A stretch of 64,000 nt of DNA from Segetibacter sp. (GTDB lineage Bacteria > Bacteroidota > Bacteroidia > Chitinophagales > Chitinophagaceae): NCBI RefSeq assembly GCF_025963695.1, contig NZ_JAOQAH010000091.1:62001-126000 (forward strand). The letters are read 5' to 3'. A program made the position numbers and the translations under genes. Shown one piece after another: positions 45,309 to 54,212 of the stretch. Each line of letters opens with the position of its first letter. Within the stretch, counting starts at the first letter, position 1. The notes under the pieces are model-generated. The model saw only the letters and a program-made list of their open reading frames with translations. It searched no databases and was not told the DNA's origin.

Positions 45309-45791
45309 ATGGCCCGTAATATTACAGAAGGGTGGGAAAAGCAATCTACTGATCATCAGAAGCAGTACAGGCAATTTTTGCAAAGAGCCGATAAAAATAA
45401 GGTTCTAAAAAGGCTGCCCGATTTAAACGAAGAGGCTTTTGAAAAAATAGATTGTTTAAGTTGTGGTAACTGTTGCAAGGGCTACTCGCCGCGTTTTAAA
45501 ACGACAGATATAAAGAGAATAAGCAAGAGCCTTAAGATGAAAGAAGGCAGCTTTATTGCTACATATCTAAACCTTGATAGTGATGGGGACTATGTTGCTA
45601 AAACTGCTCCATGCCCTTTTTTAGGTGCCGGCAATTATTGTAGTATTTACGAAGACCGACCGGGCGATTGCTCAAGGTTTCCTTACACCGACGAAGATGT
45701 TTTACTAAAAAGGCCGCAGATTACACTCAAAAATTCTACTTTTTGCCCTATCGTTCATTTTGTTCTTGAAAGGTTAATTGCAGTAAAATAG
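45309..45791 (+). CDS. YkgJ-family cysteine-cluster protein
   Basis: 160 residues. Cys clusters include CLSCGNCCKGYSPRF (about 50-64) and CPFLGAGNYCSIYEDRPGDC (about 102-121), followed by SRFPY. This arrangement is the zinc/iron-chelating CxxCxxCC family (UPF0153/YkgJ-like). Its function is not established; a metal- or iron-sulfur-binding role is likely from the Cys pattern. Its stop codon directly abuts that of the convergent ribF gene (TAG|CTA). Confidence 0.88.
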   Translation: MARNITEGWEKQSTDHQKQYRQFLQRADKNKVLKRLPDLNEEAFEKIDCLSCGNCCKGYSPRFKTTDIKRISKSLKMKEGSFIATYLNLDSDGDYVAKTAPCPFLGAGNYCSIYEDRPGDCSRFPYTDEDVLLKRPQITLKNSTFCPIVHFVLERLIAVK

Positions 45792-46730
45792 CTAGGTGTT
45801 TAATTTCTGTTGTGCCTCGGTTTTATCCTTTGCCAGTTGTTCTTTTAATGCGTCTAGTCCTGCAAATTTTACTTCGTCCCGCAGGTAGGCGGCTACATGC
45901 ACATGCATCTTCTGCCCGTAAATGTCTTTGTCAAAATTAAATATATTTACCTCAATGGTTCTTTGCGATCCATCTACTGTGGGCCTTACACCAATGTTCA
46001 TCATTCCTTTAAATACGGCTTTATCCTCTTCAATCGTAAGTTCTACAGCATACACGCCGTTTCCGGGTACCAGTTTTTCTTCGTCGTCAATTGCCAGGTT
46101 AGCAGTAGGGTAACCAATGGTTCTTCCCAACTTATTTCCTACAACCACTTTCCCCTCGAAAAAGTACTTGTAGCCAAGAAAATTATTGGCAGTATTTACA
46201 TCACTTTTCAATAAAGCTTCCCTGATTTTAGTTGAGCTGATAATTATTTCGTTTAGCACGTGCTCAGGAATTTCTTTCACCTTATAACCAAATGTCTCAC
46301 CCAGCTTTTCAAGTAAGTGATAATCGCCCGACCTGTTTTTACCAAACCGGTGATCGTAGCCGATAATGATGATTTGAGGATTGAATTTCTTTACAAGAAA
46401 GTTAGTGATGTATTCATCAGCAGTTTGGTTTGCAAATGCATCATCAAAAGCAACAACAACCAAATGATCGATTCCCAGTTTGTCTAATAATGCAATTTTT
46501 TCGGGTAACGTGTTAAGGATCTTCACGTCAGTTTTTCCGTGAGCTACCACTTTTCTCGGGTGGGGATGAAAAGTGATGATAACAGTTTCACCACCATTAA
46601 ACGCTGCATGTTCTTTTAGCAGTTTAATTATTTGCCGATGACCTAAATGAACCCCGTCGAAAGTGCCAATAGTTATTACAGCATTTTTAAACGGGGGTAG
46701 CTGCTCCAAATCTCTGTGAACCTGTATCAT
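45792..46730 (-). CDS. ribF: Bifunctional riboflavin kinase/FAD synthetase
   Basis: 312 residues. The N-terminal FAD synthetase (nucleotidyltransferase) domain has TIGTFDGVHLGHRQIIK (about 20-36) and IIGYDHRFGKNRSGD. The C-terminal riboflavin kinase domain (about 185-305) has GRTIGYPTANLAI and GNGVYAVEL. It converts riboflavin to FMN and FAD. The full-length frame begins MIQVHRDLEQLPPFKN. Monocistronic. Confidence 0.95.
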   Translation of the reverse strand: MIQVHRDLEQLPPFKNAVITIGTFDGVHLGHRQIIKLLKEHAAFNGGETVIITFHPHPRKVVAHGKTDVKILNTLPEKIALLDKLGIDHLVVVAFDDAFANQTADEYITNFLVKKFNPQIIIIGYDHRFGKNRSGDYHLLEKLGETFGYKVKEIPEHVLNEIIISSTKIREALLKSDVNTANNFLGYKYFFEGKVVVGNKLGRTIGYPTANLAIDDEEKLVPGNGVYAVELTIEEDKAVFKGMMNIGVRPTVDGSQRTIEVNIFNFDKDIYGQKMHVHVAAYLRDEVKFAGLDALKEQLAKDKTEAQQKLNT

Positions 46731-46872
46731 AATTATCGGGCAAAGCTAAGAGAAAGTTGCCAGTTAGAGAGATGGCAGTGGGCAGCTACCTGTACCTCTT
46801 ACCTGTTGAAGTTGGGTGCTTGTGTTAATAAAGACCGCCAACTGGTAAGGGGCAACTAAAGGTCTTCTCCCG

Positions 46873-46880
46873 TACATTTG
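46873..46880 (+). promoter_or_regulatory. -7 box TACATTTG of purM
   Basis: An exact TAnnTTTG match, 26 bp before the ATG at 46907. Confidence 0.5.
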
Positions 46881-46906
46881 CAGCCACTTAAATACTTTTA
46901 GTCAAA

Positions 46907-48076
46907 ATGTCTTTATATTCTCAACGTGGTGTTTCTGCCCAAAAAGAAGAAGTTCATGCCGCTACAAAACATCTTGATCAGGGCTTGTTTCCAAATGCAT
47001 TTTGCAAGATTTATAATGATTTTTTAGGGAACGATAATAACTGGGTAAACATCATGCACGCAGATGGAGCAGGCACTAAAAGCATACTTGCCTACCTTTA
47101 TTGGAAAGAAACCGGCGACATAACTGTCTGGAAAGGAATTGCCCAGGATGCGGTTGTTATGAATATTGACGACTTGCTGTGTGTAGGTATTTATGATAAT
47201 TTGTTATTTTCTTCTACCATAGACAGAAATAAACAACATATTCCCGGCGAAGTGCTCGAAGCCATCATCAATGGAACACAGCAAATATTTGACTGGTTAA
47301 AAGGTTTTGGCGTAAACATTCATTACCTCGGCGGAGAAACAGCAGATGTTGGCGACGTGGTTCGAACCATAGCGGTAAATGGAACGATGACTGCAAGATG
47401 GCCCAAAGCTAAACTCGTAACAAATGATAGAATACAACCAGGTGATGTAATCGTTGGATTATCCAGTTCAGGTCAGGCTACTTACGAAAGTGAGTACAAT
47501 AGCGGAATTGGTAGCAACGGTTTAACCAGCGCCCGTCACGATGTGCTGAATAAAAGCTACGCTACAGAATACCCGCAGACCTTTGAGCCTTATTTAAACG
47601 AAGGGGTGGTTTACATTGGCAAGCACGGTCTGAAAGATGTGATCGAGGTCGACGGGGTAAAAACAAATATTGGAAAGCTTATTTTAAGTCCCACCCGAAC
47701 TTACGCCCCTGTTATAAAAAAGTTATTGGAAGAAAAGTTTGAAGATATTCATGGGTTAATACATTGTAGCGGTGGCGGCCAAACAAAGTGTATGAAATAT
47801 CTTCCCGGAAACATGAGGATTGTAAAAGACAACTTGTTTGAACCGCCTGTTATTTTCAATATCATTCAGCAGGCCTCAAGGGCCAGCTACAACGAAATGT
47901 ACCAGGTTTTTAATATGGGCCACAGATTAGAAATCTTTACTCCGCAAGACAAGGCTGAAGACATTATTTCAATAGCAACAGCATTTGGCATTGAAGCTAA
48001 AGTAGTCGGGAGAGCAGAAGCGTTAAATAAAAAAGAGCTGATACTAAGGGGTAATTTTGGAGAGATTACATTTTAG
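46907..48076 (+). CDS. purM: Phosphoribosylformylglycinamidine cyclo-ligase (AIR synthase)
   Basis: 389 residues, the longer Bacteroidota-type PurM. It closes the imidazole ring of AIR in purine synthesis using ATP. MHADGAGTKSILAYLYWKET (about 49-68) carries the N-terminal substrate/ATP motif. HYLGGETADVGDVVRTIAV and GDVIVGLSSSGQATYESEYN are core motifs, and IHCSGGGQTKCMKYL and FNMGHRLEIF belong to the C-terminal domain. Other pur genes are not nearby. Confidence 0.92.
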   Translation: MSLYSQRGVSAQKEEVHAATKHLDQGLFPNAFCKIYNDFLGNDNNWVNIMHADGAGTKSILAYLYWKETGDITVWKGIAQDAVVMNIDDLLCVGIYDNLLFSSTIDRNKQHIPGEVLEAIINGTQQIFDWLKGFGVNIHYLGGETADVGDVVRTIAVNGTMTARWPKAKLVTNDRIQPGDVIVGLSSSGQATYESEYNSGIGSNGLTSARHDVLNKSYATEYPQTFEPYLNEGVVYIGKHGLKDVIEVDGVKTNIGKLILSPTRTYAPVIKKLLEEKFEDIHGLIHCSGGGQTKCMKYLPGNMRIVKDNLFEPPVIFNIIQQASRASYNEMYQVFNMGHRLEIFTPQDKAEDIISIATAFGIEAKVVGRAEALNKKELILRGNFGEITF

Positions 48077-48117
48077 TTCTGGTCAATTTTACAAGCCGGA
48101 TAACTTTTTTCAACATC

Positions 48118-48137
48118 GTTGTGTCACTCCCTTGTAC
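48118..48137 (+). repeat. Dispersed 20-bp repeat, copy 13 (class 2)
   Basis: GTTGTGTCACTCCCTTGTAC, 41 bp after the purM stop and in the same orientation; preceded by CAACATC. Confidence 0.85.
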
Positions 48138-48246
48138 TCCGGATTTTATTATCAACTTTTCGTATTTCAACCCGGATTTTTTTTTCGGTTGATTAAACGC
48201 CATAACTTTTTTGGCTTACTGGTTTTTACTTTTAAATAATTAACAT

Positions 48247-48269
48247 TAACAGCTTTTTTCCCGCTGTTA
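48247..48269. repeat. 7-bp stem hairpin upstream of the ftsE-like gene
   Basis: TAACAGC and GCTGTTA around a 9-nt T-rich loop. The T-run is in the loop, so terminator function is unlikely. It lies just before the -7 box at 48304. Confidence 0.4.
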
Positions 48270-48303
48270 TATATTATTGTTAGGCAGTACTGTACTGAAA
48301 CAA

Positions 48304-48311
48304 TATTTTTG
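48304..48311 (+). promoter_or_regulatory. -7 box TATTTTTG of the ftsE-like gene
   Basis: An exact TAnnTTTG match, 20 bp before the ATG at 48332. Its overlap with a possible GTG start at 48311 argues for the 48332 ATG. Confidence 0.45.
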
Positions 48312-48331
48312 TGACAACAACAATAATTGCA

Positions 48332-49021
48332 ATGGCTGAGTCAATAGTATCGTTATCAGACGCTAAAATATTTCAAGGCGAGAATTTGATCTTGCAGGAC
48401 GTCAATATCAATGTAAATAAAGGTGAGTTTGTATACCTGGTAGGAAAAACAGGTACAGGAAAGAGTAGTTTGTTGAAAACATTATATGGCGACCTTCCTT
48501 TAAGAGAGGGAAATGGAATAGTAGCAGGTTACGATTTACGCCAGATGAACTGGAAAAAAGTACCCTTTTTACGAAGGTCTCTAGGGGTTGTTTTCCAGGA
48601 TTTTCAATTACTAACCGATCGTAATGTTCATGAAAACCTGAAATTTGTACTAAAAGCAACAGGATGGAAAGACAACAAGTTAATGGAAGAGAAGATAAAC
48701 GACGTGTTAGATAAAGTAGGCTTACGAAGCAAAGGCTTTAAGATGCCGTTTGAAATGAGCGGCGGCGAACAGCAAAGAGTTGATATTGCCCGCGCGTTAT
48801 TAAACTCTCCAAAACTCGTACTCGCAGATGAACCCACAGGTAATCTTGATCCTGAAACAAGTGATGAGATTATGCAGCTTTTATTTCAAATAGCGAAAGA
48901 CTTTAATACCGCGGTTGTTATGGCAACCCATGATTATATCGTGATAAACCGCTACCCCGCCCGCATGTTGAAAACCGAAAGAGGACAGGTTTATGACAGT
49001 GCTTCTGTAACTAGCTATTAA
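48332..49021 (+). CDS. ftsE: ABC transporter ATP-binding protein, FtsE-like
   Basis: 229 residues from the ATG at 48332. Walker [13 protein letters not shown] (about 38-49), Q-loop [18 protein letters not shown], signature [16 protein letters not shown] and Walker [13 protein letters not shown] are all intact. The TDRNVHENL region and overall size match FtsE, the ATPase of the FtsEX complex that controls septal peptidoglycan hydrolysis. No ftsX is adjacent, so a LolD/MacB-type ATPase remains possible. It is followed by a terminator and, convergently, by a LysM protein. Confidence 0.8.
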   Translation: MAESIVSLSDAKIFQGENLILQDVNINVNKGEFVYLVGKTGTGKSSLLKTLYGDLPLREGNGIVAGYDLRQMNWKKVPFLRRSLGVVFQDFQLLTDRNVHENLKFVLKATGWKDNKLMEEKINDVLDKVGLRSKGFKMPFEMSGGEQQRVDIARALLNSPKLVLADEPTGNLDPETSDEIMQLLFQIAKDFNTAVVMATHDYIVINRYPARMLKTERGQVYDSASVTSY

Positions 49022-49029
49022 ATAATTAT

Positions 49030-49079
49030 AGAAACAAAAAAGCGGAATTGCTAATTACAATTCCGCTTTTCTGTTTCTG
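49030..49079. terminator. Bidirectional terminator between the ftsE-like and LysM genes
   Basis: AGCGGAATTG and CAATTCCGCT form the core stem, extended by AGAAACA-type flanks and A/T tracts. It lies between convergent genes and can serve both. Confidence 0.85.
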
Positions 49080-49096
49080 AGAATCTCCTTCAACAA

Positions 49097-50134
49097 TTAT
49101 TGATAGTAACTTATTTGCACAGGAAACTTTGGATCTATGATACCAAGGTGAGAGGCGGCAGAATTGCTTATTCTTAACAAAAGGCCGTTGTTTTCTTTCA
49201 TATCAGGCATACTGCCTAAGACTTTTGCATATACAGTTTTATTCTCCATTGATGCAATTTTTACAATCGTTCCCGGAGCAACGTCATTCATTAAAACATA
49301 ATATTTTTTATCCTGCCATCCGCTGGTAGATTTAAAGGTGGCCGCTTCACCACTCTTATTGTTTATCGATTTTAGTGAGGCCTCTGTTGTAAACACATTT
49401 GCAAAAACACCCTCAATAGAACCAAGGCTGTTGGTAGTTGAATAACTATAAGTTTCTGATTTCTTTGTATCCTCTGCTTTTGTAACATCCTGTTTTACCA
49501 GCGCTTCTTTAACTGGCGGGTTCCCCACCGTTTCAGCCTGTTTAACAGGTTCTGGTTTTACAACAGGTGCAGCGGCACTTTCATCTTTTTTTAGTTCAGC
49601 AGCAACTTGCTTTACCTCTGCCACTGGTTCCTGTTTTGAAGCAATTGGTTGATCATTTACTGAAGCATTCAATGCCGCTTTGGTATTTCCTGGTGTCGAT
49701 GACATTTTTAAGTGACCTACTACAAGGGGAGTTCCAGGAGCAATATTGTCAGAACTGAGTTTATTCCATTGTTTAATTGATTGAGCGGAAACATTAAGGT
49801 CAGTACCAATTTTAGAGAGTGTTTCACTTTTGCTAACAATGCGGGTTAGTGGAACAGTTTCTCCCGAAGTGCCATTAACATCAAGGTTTTGATCATTCAA
49901 AGGAATTTTTATGCGCTGTCCTATTGCAAGCCCTTTCTCCATTACAACGCTATTAAATGAAGCAATAGACTTTGCAGTTTGATTATATAATCTGCCTATG
50001 CTATAAAAATTTTCTTTTGGGGCAACGGTATGTGTAATATATAAATTGGGAGCAGTGCCTTCAACAGTTAGGTTTTGACTTTGTGCAACTAAAACCGAAC
50101 AAAAAAAGGAAACAACGAGAATTATTTTTTTCAT
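49097..50134 (-). CDS. Secreted LysM-domain protein
   Basis: 345 residues. Signal peptide (about 1-19). Two LysM modules: about 32-78 (THTVAPKENFYSIGRLYNQT, GQRIKIPL) and about 97-143 (RIVSKSETLSKIGTDLNV, GTPLVVGHL). A Lys/Glu/Ala/Val-rich linker (about 150-235) leads to a C-terminal domain (about 240-345) with WQDKKYYVLMNDVAPGTIV and YAKVLGSMPDMKENNGL, a RlpA-like double-psi beta-barrel-type segment by appearance. LysM modules bind peptidoglycan, so the protein is probably periplasmic and cell-wall associated. Confidence 0.85.
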   Translation of the reverse strand: MKKIILVVSFFCSVLVAQSQNLTVEGTAPNLYITHTVAPKENFYSIGRLYNQTAKSIASFNSVVMEKGLAIGQRIKIPLNDQNLDVNGTSGETVPLTRIVSKSETLSKIGTDLNVSAQSIKQWNKLSSDNIAPGTPLVVGHLKMSSTPGNTKAALNASVNDQPIASKQEPVAEVKQVAAELKKDESAAAPVVKPEPVKQAETVGNPPVKEALVKQDVTKAEDTKKSETYSYSTTNSLGSIEGVFANVFTTEASLKSINNKSGEAATFKSTSGWQDKKYYVLMNDVAPGTIVKIASMENKTVYAKVLGSMPDMKENNGLLLRISNSAASHLGIIDPKFPVQISYYQ

Positions 50135-50183
50135 AACAATGGGTTTTCAAAATAAGAAATAGCCATTAAAGGGTTGGCCAAAG

Positions 50184-51581
50184 TTATGCTTTTAAAATTC
50201 TCCAGTTTGTAGGGTAGTAGTTATTCACACGGTTGGGTAAAACTTTCATCCAGCCCAAATTGATATCCCCATGGCGGCAAATTGTCCACCCTTTTTTCTC
50301 ATTTTCAAAAACCAAATCCTGCCGCCGCAAGTACTTTAAAGCCTCGTCCTTCTGCAGGTCAACGTATGGAATAGCAGCAGCTAGTAAATGAGATAAAGCC
50401 AGTTCATGATGCGGAATCAAGTCTTTGCCTTTCACTGTTCCAACGGCTACTCCCGACTTCCTTACGTTCAAAGTTTTTGAAACTGTCGCAATGTCTTCTT
50501 CCCATTTTTTTAGAGATGCTATAACTATCTCTTTTTGATCACTAATTAAATAATCTGCTGAATTTTTCAAAAAGGGATTAACAATGGACTGGATTTGTTT
50601 GGGTGCAACGGCAACTTTACTATAAGAGCCATAATATTCATCTACTGTATTTGTTTGTTTAAAACATGCTATAAAAAAACCTTCTCCCTGCACCTTATCT
50701 GGATAAAAACGATAACCTGAAGCAGCGTGTTTATCAGACGAGGTTTCTACTATTCCCCAAGCAGGGTCGATTGCAATTTTCACTGACTCCAAATTAAATT
50801 GCTCGATTATCCAATCGCAAATGTCTTCATCTTCCTGCGTGCTATAACTACAGGTACTGTAAATCAAAATCCCGTTTTGCCTTAATGAACCTATAGTATC
50901 AGTTAATATTCGCTGCTGCCTTAGGCTACACATTTCAACATTGGCTTCGCTCCACTCATTTATTGCATTTAAATCTTTTCTAAACAATCCGCTACCGCTG
51001 CATGGTGCATCAACCACCATTAAATCAAAATAACCTGGAAGCTTTTTAAAATCTTTAGGATCATTATTGGTGACCATCACATGATCACTTCCCCATTTGC
51101 TAATGTTCTCTGCTAAAACTCCAACCCTTGTTTTAATCACTTCATTAGAGATGATAAAACTTTTGGGCAATGCAGCAGCCAACAATGTACTTTTTCCGCC
51201 TGGTGCAGCGCAAAGATCTAAGACTCGTTCGGGTAGAGATTCATTTCTATAAATTTCCTTTACAATATGATCAATAAACATACTGCTGGCTTCCTGCACA
51301 TAATAAGCTCCTCCATGAAAAACAGGATCTAATGTAAACGAAGGTCGTTCTGACAAATACCTGCCGTTGTCACACCATGGAATCGTTTTTTCAACAGGTA
51401 AATTATTTATTGCAGCCGTAGGCTTTAATGGATTTAAGCGTATAGAAGTAAGCTGGCTGGCGTTCTCATGAACATTAATAAAAGTGTCCTCGTCAAAACC
51501 CGGCAAACCAACTAGAGAGTCAATGAAATTTTTAGGTAAAACCTGTGGCAAAACTTTTATTTTACGTTTACAATAGTGCAA
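50184..51581 (-). CDS. rRNA cytosine-C5 methyltransferase (NOL1/NOP2/Sun, RsmF-like)
   Basis: 465 residues. The SAM site is VLDLCAAPGGKSTLLAAAL (about 113-131). The catalytic Cys motifs are VDAPCSGSGLFRKD and TCSYSTQEDEDICDWI (the TCSYS Cys is the nucleophile in the family). The C-terminal region (about 300-465) resembles the RsmF/YebU-type extension. RsmF methylates 16S rRNA C1407 in E. coli; the exact target here is inferred. The start at 51581 is not secure: MHYCKRKIKVLPQ may include untranslated codons. Confidence 0.88.
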   Translation of the reverse strand: MHYCKRKIKVLPQVLPKNFIDSLVGLPGFDEDTFINVHENASQLTSIRLNPLKPTAAINNLPVEKTIPWCDNGRYLSERPSFTLDPVFHGGAYYVQEASSMFIDHIVKEIYRNESLPERVLDLCAAPGGKSTLLAAALPKSFIISNEVIKTRVGVLAENISKWGSDHVMVTNNDPKDFKKLPGYFDLMVVDAPCSGSGLFRKDLNAINEWSEANVEMCSLRQQRILTDTIGSLRQNGILIYSTCSYSTQEDEDICDWIIEQFNLESVKIAIDPAWGIVETSSDKHAASGYRFYPDKVQGEGFFIACFKQTNTVDEYYGSYSKVAVAPKQIQSIVNPFLKNSADYLISDQKEIVIASLKKWEEDIATVSKTLNVRKSGVAVGTVKGKDLIPHHELALSHLLAAAIPYVDLQKDEALKYLRRQDLVFENEKKGWTICRHGDINLGWMKVLPNRVNNYYPTNWRILKA

Positions 51582-51722
51582 ATATCAGGGTTACTTAGGC
51601 TTGTGGTCGCGATAGCTTTTTGCAATCGGTTGTATCAAAATCAATCCTTCTACATTTATAGCAACCGAATTCTTTACCTGAAGCAATTACAAAAAAATAA
51701 TACAATACAACGTTACCACGTT

Positions 51723-52520
51723 CTAAAACCTAATACTAAAGTGCTGTGCAACCTTTTGTTCTTTTCGAAAAAATACGATGCCAATAAAAAACAGGTCAAT
51801 TGTAAGTGTTACTGAAGCATGTTGTTTTATAGATGTCCAGGCGTCTTCCATTCCCTCACTCCAGTGAATATCATCAAACACAAAGACTGAGTTTTCTGAA
51901 GCTTTTGAAAGCAGTTGCTCAAAGTACCGAACAGTAGGTTCCCTGCGATGGTTGCCGTCGATAAATGCAAAGTCTACTTTATTGATTTTATCCAGAAGAG
52001 GTTGCAAAGTGTCATCAAAGCTTCCTTCTACAACTTGTATATTTTCTAATGAAAGCTTTTTAAAATTTTGCTTTGCTACCTCTGCCACTTGCCTTGCGCC
52101 TTCCAGGGTATACACCTGTCCTTTCAAATTTGCGGAAGCAAGATAACCGGTAGTTATGCCGAGTGATGTTCCTAATTCAACAATTGTGTTCGCCTTGTAA
52201 TAATCAACCATTCGAAACATCAACTGCCCATATTTCTTATGTTTTAAAGCAGAGCCGGCTATGTTTTTTACTTTCCGTTCGTTGCTCTTTGTAACTGCGG
52301 AACCGGCGCCAAAATCTTCAATTGTAAGTTGCCGGTTATCAGATATCAAATCCTGCCGTAGTGTTTCCAGTTCCTCGTATGCATAAAAGGTGCGACGATC
52401 GTTTAGAACATTTGTAATGAAATTAAAAACAAATGGAGAATGCACACCGTGGCCCTTTCCATTTGAAGCAGTAAAATAATAAGAGAGGTATTTTGTAGCT
52501 AGTTTAAGGGCAGAATACAT
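51723..52520 (-). CDS. SAM-dependent O-methyltransferase-like protein
   Basis: 265 residues. HGVHSPFVFNFITNVLNDRR (about 24-43) is a characteristic N-terminal segment of this Bacteroidota group. The class I methyltransferase core has NTIVELGTSLGITTGYLAS (about 113-131), VYTLEGARQVAEVAKQNF and DFAFIDGNHRREPTVRYFEQ. It is similar in design to catechol-type O-methyltransferases. Substrate unknown. It lies on the same strand as the RsmF-like gene, 141 bp upstream. Confidence 0.85.
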   Translation of the reverse strand: MYSALKLATKYLSYYFTASNGKGHGVHSPFVFNFITNVLNDRRTFYAYEELETLRQDLISDNRQLTIEDFGAGSAVTKSNERKVKNIAGSALKHKKYGQLMFRMVDYYKANTIVELGTSLGITTGYLASANLKGQVYTLEGARQVAEVAKQNFKKLSLENIQVVEGSFDDTLQPLLDKINKVDFAFIDGNHRREPTVRYFEQLLSKASENSVFVFDDIHWSEGMEDAWTSIKQHASVTLTIDLFFIGIVFFRKEQKVAQHFSIRF

Positions 52521-52595
52521 GGAACATTGGTTTCGAAATTGAGGTTAATTGAACGAGCAGTATGAGTGGCTTGTTTGTATTTTTCTTCGGGTCTA

Positions 52596-53087
52596 TTATT
52601 TCTTTTCCCACACTTCAAGTGAATAATTGAATTTATGTTTTATATCGGCCGGGCAGTCTCTTTTCGAAACAAGTTTCCATTTCTTTTCATCGATCTCCGG
52701 AAAAAAAGCATCTCCATCGATAATTGTATGAATTCGGGTCATGTATATTCGGTCGGCTTTTTTTATGGTGTCTTTAAATATTTCACCGCCTCCAATTACG
52801 AAGACTTCTTTGCAATCAGCGTCTTTAGCTACAAAAACTGCATCGCTCCAATTATTAACTACAACGGCATCTTTGGGCTTGTAGTTCGGTTGCCTTGTAA
52901 TTACAATGTTTGTTCTTCCTGCCAGAGATTCGCTCATTGACTCAAAGGTCTTTCTTCCCATAATAACAGGCATACCCCAGGTGGTATTTTTAAAATACCT
53001 CATATCGTTAGGCAAACGCCAGGGCAGATCGTTGTTTTTACCAATCACATTATTTGAAGTAGCAGCTACTATAAGAGATACTATCAT
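52596..53087 (-). CDS. folA: Dihydrofolate reductase
   Basis: 163 residues from the ATG at 53087; the frame extends to 53174 but the extra residues do not fit the family. MIVSLIVAATSNNVIGKNND begins the enzyme. DLPWRLPNDMRYFKNTT (about 19-35) is the substrate/NADPH region with the active-site Asp about 29, and PVIMGRKTFESM binds cofactor. It reduces dihydrofolate to tetrahydrofolate. It is paired with thyA, located 142 bp upstream, which produces dihydrofolate, a functionally sensible unit. Confidence 0.96.
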   Translation of the reverse strand: MIVSLIVAATSNNVIGKNNDLPWRLPNDMRYFKNTTWGMPVIMGRKTFESMSESLAGRTNIVITRQPNYKPKDAVVVNNWSDAVFVAKDADCKEVFVIGGGEIFKDTIKKADRIYMTRIHTIIDGDAFFPEIDEKKWKLVSKRDCPADIKHKFNYSLEVWEKK

Positions 53088-53229
53088 GGAATTTTTTTTA
53101 CTGCAAGCTGTTAGCCTCAAGCTTCGAGCTTCCGGTTTTTGACTATTATTTTTAATATTCGAACTTGCCCCCAATTACAAGCAAGTTGCTATTGCCTTGC
53201 AATTTTCAGCTTCCGATTTCCTCCTTCTT

Positions 53230-54051
53230 CTACACTGCTACCTCAGCTTTTATAGGTGGATGATGTTGGTAATTTTCTAAGGCAAAATCTTCAAATGTAA
53301 AACCGAAAATATCTTTTACGTTGGGATTGATTTTAATGGTAGGTAGGGTATAAGGTGTTCTTGTCAGTTGCAATTTTACCTGCTCTATGTGGTTGTTGTA
53401 AATATGAACATCGCCGAAAGTATGAATAAAATCTCCGCAGTCAAGATCACAAACATTTGCAATCATCATGGTAAGTAAAGCGTAAGAGGCAATATTAAAA
53501 GGAACTCCCAAAAATACGTCGGCACTCCTTTGATATAACTGGCAGGAAAGTTTACCTCTTTTTTCGCCTTTTTCTACATTAGCCGGAACAACATAAAATT
53601 GAAAAAGTGCATGACAGGGCATTAACGCCATTTCCGACAATTCTCCAACATTCCATGCACTTACAATCATTCTGCGACTGTGAGGGTTATTTTTAATCTG
53701 TTGAACAACATCTGTAATCTGGTCAATTACTTTGCCGTCGGCGCCTTCCCAACTTCTCCATTGCTTGCCGTAAACAGGGCCAAGGTTTCCACTTTCGTCG
53801 GCCCATTCATTCCAGATCCTCACACCGTTATCATTCAGGTACTTAATATTTGTGTCACCATTCAGAAACCAGAGCAGCTCATAAACAATACTTTTTAAAT
53901 GAAGCTTTTTTGTTGTTACCATCGGAAAGCCTTGCGAAAGGTCGAAACGCATTTGATAGCCGAAAACGCTGATTGTTCCTGTACCGGTTCGGTCTGTTTT
54001 TGTTACACCCTTATCCAGAATATGCTGAAGAAGTTGCTGATACTGTTGCAT
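53230..54051 (-). CDS. thyA: Thymidylate synthase
   Basis: 273 residues. It methylates dUMP to dTMP with methylene-tetrahydrofolate. The catalytic Cys is in [12 protein letters not shown] (about 155-166). [13 protein letters not shown] (about 137-149) binds phosphate, and [18 protein letters not shown] and [12 protein letters not shown] are conserved. Full length. It forms a likely two-gene unit with folA. Confidence 0.97.
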   Translation of the reverse strand: MQQYQQLLQHILDKGVTKTDRTGTGTISVFGYQMRFDLSQGFPMVTTKKLHLKSIVYELLWFLNGDTNIKYLNDNGVRIWNEWADESGNLGPVYGKQWRSWEGADGKVIDQITDVVQQIKNNPHSRRMIVSAWNVGELSEMALMPCHALFQFYVVPANVEKGEKRGKLSCQLYQRSADVFLGVPFNIASYALLTMMIANVCDLDCGDFIHTFGDVHIYNNHIEQVKLQLTRTPYTLPTIKINPNVKDIFGFTFEDFALENYQHHPPIKAEVAV

Positions 54052-54066
54052 AGGAGCGCAAATTAC

Positions 54067-54078
54067 CGATAGCTATCG
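54067..54078. repeat. 12-bp perfect palindrome
   Basis: CGATAGCTATCG, 15 bp upstream of the thyA start (read on the minus strand) and inside its likely promoter region. Could be an operator or a cruciform-type repeat; only one copy was noticed in the window. Confidence 0.4.
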
Positions 54079-54154
54079 TAAATGGGAAGGAGATTAGTGC
54101 GATGGGGAGAAATGCAATCAATTGTGGAAAAAAGCCCCATCTTGCTTTAAAAGA

Positions 54155-54174
54155 TGAACGTATTGCGACGCAAC
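54155..54174 (-). repeat. Dispersed repeat, copy 14 (class 3)
   Basis: On the minus strand GTTGCGTCGCAATACGTTCA, 38 bp beyond the proline dehydrogenase stop, in the same orientation; preceded by AATCATT. Confidence 0.8.
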
Positions 54175-54212
54175 AATGATTACCGAGGGGCAAATGTTGG
54201 ACACAAAAAAAA

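Noticed and set aside
52388-52400. GGTGCGACGATCG, similar to the repeat core
   Set aside because: It lies inside the methyltransferase coding region and lacks the dyad and the rest of the motif.
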